DNA from: Mycobacterium sp. IS-1590
Lineage (GTDB): Bacteria > Actinomycetota > Actinomycetes > Mycobacteriales > Mycobacteriaceae
Length of the DNA: 64,000 nucleotides
Direction: 5' to 3'
Assembly: GCF_001500025.1 (NCBI RefSeq)
Contig: NZ_LQIW01000045.1
Span: 248,001 to 312,000 of the forward strand
This document shows positions 60,022 to 64,000 of this stretch, one piece after another. How positions within the stretch are numbered: the stretch's first letter is position 1; every line of letters starts with the position of its first letter. Position numbers and translations under genes: made by a program. Below the pieces are notes generated by a model, which was given only the letters and a program-made list of their open reading frames with translations, did no database searches and was not told where the DNA came from.

Positions 60022-62679
60022 ATGCGCAGTTGCAGCGCGAAACCAGAGGGTGCTCGGGCCCGGAGGCGCCGACTCAACCGTGGGGGCGGCAAAAAGCTGA
60101 CGTTGATGGGTGCCATCGCGACGACGTCTTTGGCGATGATCTTGACGCCCTCACTGGCTAACGCAGCGTCGTCGCAGACCTACTTCGTGGGCGTTCCGGA
60201 CTGGTTGCCCATCGGCGAGGGATCCCGGCTGCCGAATGACCCGGTCGCGATCAACAACGCGATCATCGCGGCGAAGGACCGCAATCCGCTGGTGGCGTGG
60301 GGTCTGGGTCCTGTGCAGCTGAAGCCGGTGTGGGTGAAGTGGTACACGCCGGTCAATCCGCTGGATCCGACGGACCCGGGCCAGGAGCAGTACTACACGC
60401 CGGGTGAGTGGGGCCAGACCGGCTCACACACGGTATCGGTCAACGAACCCAACCCCCTCTATGGCGAGGCGTACAACCTCGCCTACGACGGCGGCTACGA
60501 GGTCGCCCGCGCGGCGTACATCGCCAAGGCCTCGGAGGACGCTTCCACCGCGGCGTACAACACGACGTACAACCGGGTGTACTCGCAGAAGTACAACGAG
60601 TACGTCCAGAAGTACTGCAAGGTCTTCTGCAATCCGAAGAATCCCTCGGGGCCGATCAAGACGGCTGCGGACGCCTTCGCCAAGGGTGAGGCAGCCGTCG
60701 AGGCGGGTAAGGCCGCCGTCGCGGCTGCGCAGGCCGCCGCCAAGAACCCCACCGTTGCGGCCGCTGCCGCCGCTGCAGGGCACAGCGCCGGCTTGGCCGC
60801 GGCACTGGCCGCGGTGACCGACATTCCCCAGACCATCGAATTCACCACGGAGGTACCGGAATTCGGTTGGACGGAAGACGGCTACTGGACCACGACCACC
60901 TCGGGTAAATGGGTCGCGTCGCCTGACGACGTCGCCGCCTTGCCGACGGTGGGACAGCTCGCCTATCTGGCGCACGCTGTCGAGAGCGGCGATCTCAGCG
61001 CTCTTGCGCCCGTGCTGAACTGGACCGCGTACCTCACCAACGTCAACCTGATCGCCTACGGCGACGGGGCGATCGCGGCGGGTCAGGCGTATCAAGCCTT
61101 CATCGACAGCGCCAACGGCAACACCCACGAGGGCTACCACCCCTTCGCTGTCGGCGATCCCGAGACCGGTCCGCGCAAAATCCGCCTCACCTTCGGCGAC
61201 GGCAAGGTCACGGTGACGCGGACGGACACCACGAACAATCCGCTCGAGATCCCGCTACCCGGTGACCTCGAATTCCCCGATGCGCCGCCCGTGGGCTGGG
61301 AGACGGTGCAGGAGGGCGGCGTGATCGACGTGACCCTTTTGTCGCTGCTGCTCGTGAGAAATCCGGGCCGTGCGAACGGTGGTCTCTACTCGCGCTTCGC
61401 GCCGATGTACGAAGAGCTCACGGGGGTCAACCCGGTGACCCCCGACCGCCAGGACGTGCTGCCCGAAGGCTTTGACCCGGACCTGATCACCAAGCTGCTC
61501 ACGGGGAACGCCGGCGACATCACGTTCGACGAACTCGGCAACCTGCAGACCGTGATCGACTCGGTGGACGGCGAACCGATCATCGTGACGGTCAAGGCCG
61601 ATGTCGGTTGGCAGTACGATCTGCTCTCCGACGCTCCGGCGACCGCCAACCCCATCGCATGGGCGAACTCGGTCGCGTCGGCTGTGCTCCTGACCAATCT
61701 GTTGACCGGTGTCGACTTCGGAAACCTCGGCGCGGGTGGATATGTCGGCCCGGACGGCACGATCTACTACACGCTGCCGGTGGATCAGTTGCCGTTGTTG
61801 GCGCTGCCCCGATTGGCTTCGGCCGCCATCGGCCTGGCGACCGGCGAAGACGTCAACACGCCGCTGGCGGACGCGCTCGAGCCGGTTCTCAAGATGTTGG
61901 TGAACATCGGGTATTCCGACGTCGTCCGTAATGCGGATGGGACGTACAGCCGTTCGCTGGACAAGTTCGGTGAGCCGACGTTGTTCGGCACGCCGACCCT
62001 GACGCCGGCCCAGATGGCCCTGCTGCCAGGCGATTCCATTCGTCTACTGGGTGCAGGGGTTGGCGACGAGATGACCGATGTGTTGACGCGCGCGGTGACG
62101 CGACTGGTCGAGCGGGCCCAGATCGGGCTGACGACCGAGCAGCGGGCTCAACTCAACACAATGCTGGCGGCGCCCGGGTCGATCTTGAAGATCGTCAGTT
62201 CCCAATTCGGAGAACAGGTCTCGAGCGTGGCCTCGGAGGTTGAGCGCCAAACACCCGACATGCCGAGGCCGAGCCAGGCCGACCTGGGCGAGCGGCAGCG
62301 GGAGGTCGGCCAAGGGCTGGCCACCGTGCGGGATGGGGTCAACGATGCCGTCGGCGGAGTGCGGTCGGCGGTGGAGAATCTCGATCGCGTCGGCGCTCGC
62401 TCCGGCGAAAGCGACGGCACCGATGGAAGCGGCGCCAGCAGCAGGACCGACGCCGACGGTGGCGCCAACAAGGCGACTCCGGATGCGCGCTACCGCGGCA
62501 TCAGCAAGGACAATGGGGACGGCGGCGCCAACAAGGTCGAGCCCGGAACCGTGGCCAGGGTGCCGGGATCGAGCGCCGCGAACGCTGACAAGGCCGCTGC
62601 CTCGGACGTCACCAAGGCAGGCGACGAGAACGGCGGCAACGACAGCGACAACAAGAGCGACGGAGGGGGCGACGACTAA
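60022..62679 (+). CDS. Large exported protein of unknown function (885 residues)
   Basis: The protein has a signal peptide (KKLTLMGAIATTSLAMILTPSLANAAS, about residues 28-51, likely cleavage after ANA). The mature start YFVGVPDWLPIGEG resembles the PE-PPE-domain type of exported mycobacterial proteins, but I cannot confirm a PE-PPE hydrolase. The N-terminal third contains Tyr-rich helix-prone stretches (AYNLAYDGGYEVARAAYIAK), and the last ~160 residues are disordered, Asp/Gly/Ser/Lys-rich with repeated DGGANK segments. No catalytic triad is recognised. Confidence 0.8.
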   Translation: MRSCSAKPEGARARRRRLNRGGGKKLTLMGAIATTSLAMILTPSLANAASSQTYFVGVPDWLPIGEGSRLPNDPVAINNAIIAAKDRNPLVAWGLGPVQLKPVWVKWYTPVNPLDPTDPGQEQYYTPGEWGQTGSHTVSVNEPNPLYGEAYNLAYDGGYEVARAAYIAKASEDASTAAYNTTYNRVYSQKYNEYVQKYCKVFCNPKNPSGPIKTAADAFAKGEAAVEAGKAAVAAAQAAAKNPTVAAAAAAAGHSAGLAAALAAVTDIPQTIEFTTEVPEFGWTEDGYWTTTTSGKWVASPDDVAALPTVGQLAYLAHAVESGDLSALAPVLNWTAYLTNVNLIAYGDGAIAAGQAYQAFIDSANGNTHEGYHPFAVGDPETGPRKIRLTFGDGKVTVTRTDTTNNPLEIPLPGDLEFPDAPPVGWETVQEGGVIDVTLLSLLLVRNPGRANGGLYSRFAPMYEELTGVNPVTPDRQDVLPEGFDPDLITKLLTGNAGDITFDELGNLQTVIDSVDGEPIIVTVKADVGWQYDLLSDAPATANPIAWANSVASAVLLTNLLTGVDFGNLGAGGYVGPDGTIYYTLPVDQLPLLALPRLASAAIGLATGEDVNTPLADALEPVLKMLVNIGYSDVVRNADGTYSRSLDKFGEPTLFGTPTLTPAQMALLPGDSIRLLGAGVGDEMTDVLTRAVTRLVERAQIGLTTEQRAQLNTMLAAPGSILKIVSSQFGEQVSSVASEVERQTPDMPRPSQADLGERQREVGQGLATVRDGVNDAVGGVRSAVENLDRVGARSGESDGTDGSGASSRTDADGGANKATPDARYRGISKDNGDGGANKVEPGTVARVPGSSAANADKAAASDVTKAGDENGGNDSDNKSDGGGDD

Positions 62680-62697
62680 GGCCCCTCTGCCCTCAGG

Positions 62698-62726
62698 CAG
62701 CCCCGGTGCCGGATGGCCCGGGGCTG
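62698..62726 (+). terminator. GC-rich hairpin after the large exported gene
   Basis: CAGCCCCGG (62698-62706) pairs perfectly with CCGGGGCTG (62718-62726), with an 11-base loop. It lies 19 bases after the stop of the 885-residue gene and before the convergent small secreted gene, as expected for a terminator. Confidence 0.6.
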
Positions 62727-62766
62727 TCGTCTCGCGGGCCCGGCGTCGTGACGAGCGGCGCAAGCC

Positions 62767-63018
62767 TCAGTGATGTCCGCCGTCTTGCTGTTGAGTGTCG
62801 GCCGGGGCAGGTTGCACGTTGGACACCCCCGGCGCCGCAGGCGACGGCGCGCACGTCGGTGTGCCGTCGACAATGGATTCACTTCCGCTGCACGCGGGTT
62901 CGGCGACCGATTGCGCAGAGGCGCCGCCCAGCGCGGTGATGACGGAACCCGCGGCGAGCGCGCATCCGAGAACGGCCGCACCGGCGCATCGGCTAACAAC
63001 CTGTGACAGACGGGACAT
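62767..63018 (-). CDS. Small secreted protein
   Basis: This 83-residue protein has a strong GGAGG ribosome-binding site (in 63021-63030) before ATG 63018. A signal peptide (RCAGAAVLGCALAAGSVITALGGASA, cleavage likely after ASA) leads to a mature part of about 48 residues, with two cysteines and ending QQQDGGHH. The signal contains two extra cysteines, but no lipobox (L-x-x-C before a small residue) is clear. It resembles other small exported mycobacterial proteins; function is unknown. Confidence 0.7.
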   Translation of the reverse strand: MSRLSQVVSRCAGAAVLGCALAAGSVITALGGASAQSVAEPACSGSESIVDGTPTCAPSPAAPGVSNVQPAPADTQQQDGGHH

Positions 63019-63246
63019 TCAACACCTCCTTCGACAGCCTCGGTGAGAATGCTTGGCAAATTCGAGCCGCTCACTGCGAGGCTGAGGCGAGACTATCGCC
63101 AATATGGCGTTGAATTCGTGGAATTGACGCGCATTCGTGAACAAAGTGTGACAGGCCTTGTACTGATCTTGGTCCGGGGGTTTCATAGAAATTCTTCCGG
63201 GAGGTCCCCAGCGAATCCCGTTGATCCCCAGAGGCGGGCACCGGTT

Positions 63247-64000
63247 ATGGCCGACAACCTCACACCGCACTTCGAAGAAGTTCAGGCGCACTACGACCTG
63301 TCCGACGACTTCTTTCGGCTGTTCCTCGATTCCACCATGACCTACAGCTGCGCGTACTTCGACCGCCAGCGCGACATTCCGCTCGAACAGGCACAAGTCG
63401 CCAAGATCGATCTGTCCCTGGGGAAGCTGGGGCTGAGACCCGGAATGACGCTGCTGGACGTCGGTTGCGGGTGGGGAAGCACGATGCGCCGCGCCATCGA
63501 GAAGTACGACGTGAACGTGATCGGCTTGACATTGTCCGAACACCAGGCCGCGCACGTGCAGCACATGTTCGACGGGCTCGACACCCAGCGCAGCACGCGG
63601 GTGCTGCTGCACGGCTGGGAGGAATTCGATGAACCCGTCGACAGGATCGTCTCCATCGGGGCTTTCGAGCATTTCGGCTATGACCGCTACGACGACTTCT
63701 TCGCGATGGCCCACCGCGTCATGCCCGACGACGGGGTGATGCTGCTGCACACGATCACGATGCTGACCGCGGAGCAGATCGCCGAACGTGGGCTTGACCT
63801 ATCTGACGAGCAGGTGAGCTTCAACGAATTCATCGCCAGGGAGATCTTTCCGGGGGGTCAGCTACCGGCGATCGAGATGGTCGAGTTCCACGCGGCCAAG
63901 CTGGGTTTCACGGCCACTCGCCGGCAATCGCTGCAACTGCACTACGCCCGGACCCTCGACCACTGGGCCTCGGCGCTGGAGGCGCACCACACCGAGGCTG
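63247..64000 (+). CDS. Mycolic-acid cyclopropane synthase family methyltransferase, 5' part
   Basis: The gene is open to the window edge from ATG 63247 (251 residues visible). It begins MADNLTPHFEEVQAHYDLSD and shows MTYSCAYFDRQRD, the SAM-binding TLLDVGCGWGSTM, LTLSEHQ, RIVSIGAFEHFGYDRYDDFF and EIFPGGQLP, signature blocks of the CmaA/MmaA/UmaA/PcaA family. These enzymes methylate or cyclopropanate meromycolate double bonds. The position of His in GAFEHFG and the Cys in YSCAYF fit. The exact subtype is not assigned because the C-terminus is missing. Confidence 0.92.
   Translation, partial: MADNLTPHFEEVQAHYDLSDDFFRLFLDSTMTYSCAYFDRQRDIPLEQAQVAKIDLSLGKLGLRPGMTLLDVGCGWGSTMRRAIEKYDVNVIGLTLSEHQAAHVQHMFDGLDTQRSTRVLLHGWEEFDEPVDRIVSIGAFEHFGYDRYDDFFAMAHRVMPDDGVMLLHTITMLTAEQIAERGLDLSDEQVSFNEFIAREIFPGGQLPAIEMVEFHAAKLGFTATRRQSLQLHYARTLDHWASALEAHHTEA

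Noticed and set aside
63019..63246. Largest gene-free stretch between the small secreted gene and the mycolate methyltransferase
   Set aside because: Examined for small genes, hairpins and boxes; beyond the GGAGG site of the minus-strand gene and general promoter-like sequence, nothing could be supported.

Overview
The window is high-GC, gene-dense actinobacterial DNA. It carries a complete ESX-3 (type VII) secretion locus with PE and PPE genes, a mycolic-acid methyltransferase family gene, FadD/FadE lipid genes and a 13E12-type HNH gene, so it comes from a mycobacterium. Gene order follows the Mycobacterium tuberculosis stretch Rv0269c to Rv0312 (recognised from protein content and order, not from a search), but with many insertions and losses. 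The inserted exopolysaccharide-type operon and the cysD/cysNC genes beside the sulfotransferase suggest a fast-growing environmental species (Mycolicibacterium-like). No tRNA, rRNA, IS element, prophage or CRISPR array was seen. No gene-free stretch exceeds about 230 bases.

Layout. 1-7 kb: a partial BrkB-type membrane protein, a LigD-type primase-polymerase, a CobW GTPase, a CsbD-like and a coiled-coil stress-type protein, a purine permease with a MarR regulator, and a lone STAS protein. 7-18 kb: a second LigD-type polymerase (PolD2-like) divergent from fadD2, then fadE6, a 2-hydroxyacid dehydrogenase, an esterase, a VOC protein, a TetR regulator divergent from an MpaB-type oxygenase, and a TIGR00027 methyltransferase. 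18.9-33.4 kb: ESX-3 in canonical order (eccA3-eccB3-eccC3-PE5-PPE4-esxG-esxH-espG3-eccD3-mycP3-eccE3), tightly overlapped and preceded by an IdeR-like iron box. 33.4-40.5 kb: a hydrolase, tam, then a minus-strand sulfation block (sulfatase, Stf0-type sulfotransferase, cysD, cysNC). 40.6-46.3 kb: a DUF222/HNH gene with DnaA-box-like sequences upstream, an Rv0307c-like protein, a PAP2 phosphatase, a PAP2-lipid kinase fusion, and an ArsR-type regulator with a 26-bp perfect palindrome operator upstream of an SRPBCC gene. 46.3-53.2 kb: an L,D-transpeptidase-like exported protein, an NTF2-like protein, a Rieske-FAD oxidoreductase, and an Hsp70-like and a DUF7159-like protein, each with one membrane anchor and a low-complexity exterior tail.

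53.4-58.3 kb is the most distinctive part: five overlapping or near-abutting genes encode a GH26-type glycanase, a GAF-SpoIIE phosphatase, a BcsA-like processive glycosyltransferase with a large insertion in its catalytic region, a STAS anti-sigma antagonist and an RsbW-type ATP-binding switch protein. This looks like a polysaccharide synthase cotranscribed with its own partner-switch module. The window ends with an SDR, a LAS/M15-type peptidase-like exported protein, an 885-residue exported protein of unknown function, a small secreted protein and the 5' part of a mycolic-acid cyclopropane synthase family gene.

The genes suggest an envelope theme: metal uptake through ESX-3, trehalose or glycolipid sulfation, lipid phosphate turnover, peptidoglycan modification and surface glycan. 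Coordinates are exact readings of start and stop codons where stated. Functions rest on motif recognition without database searches.
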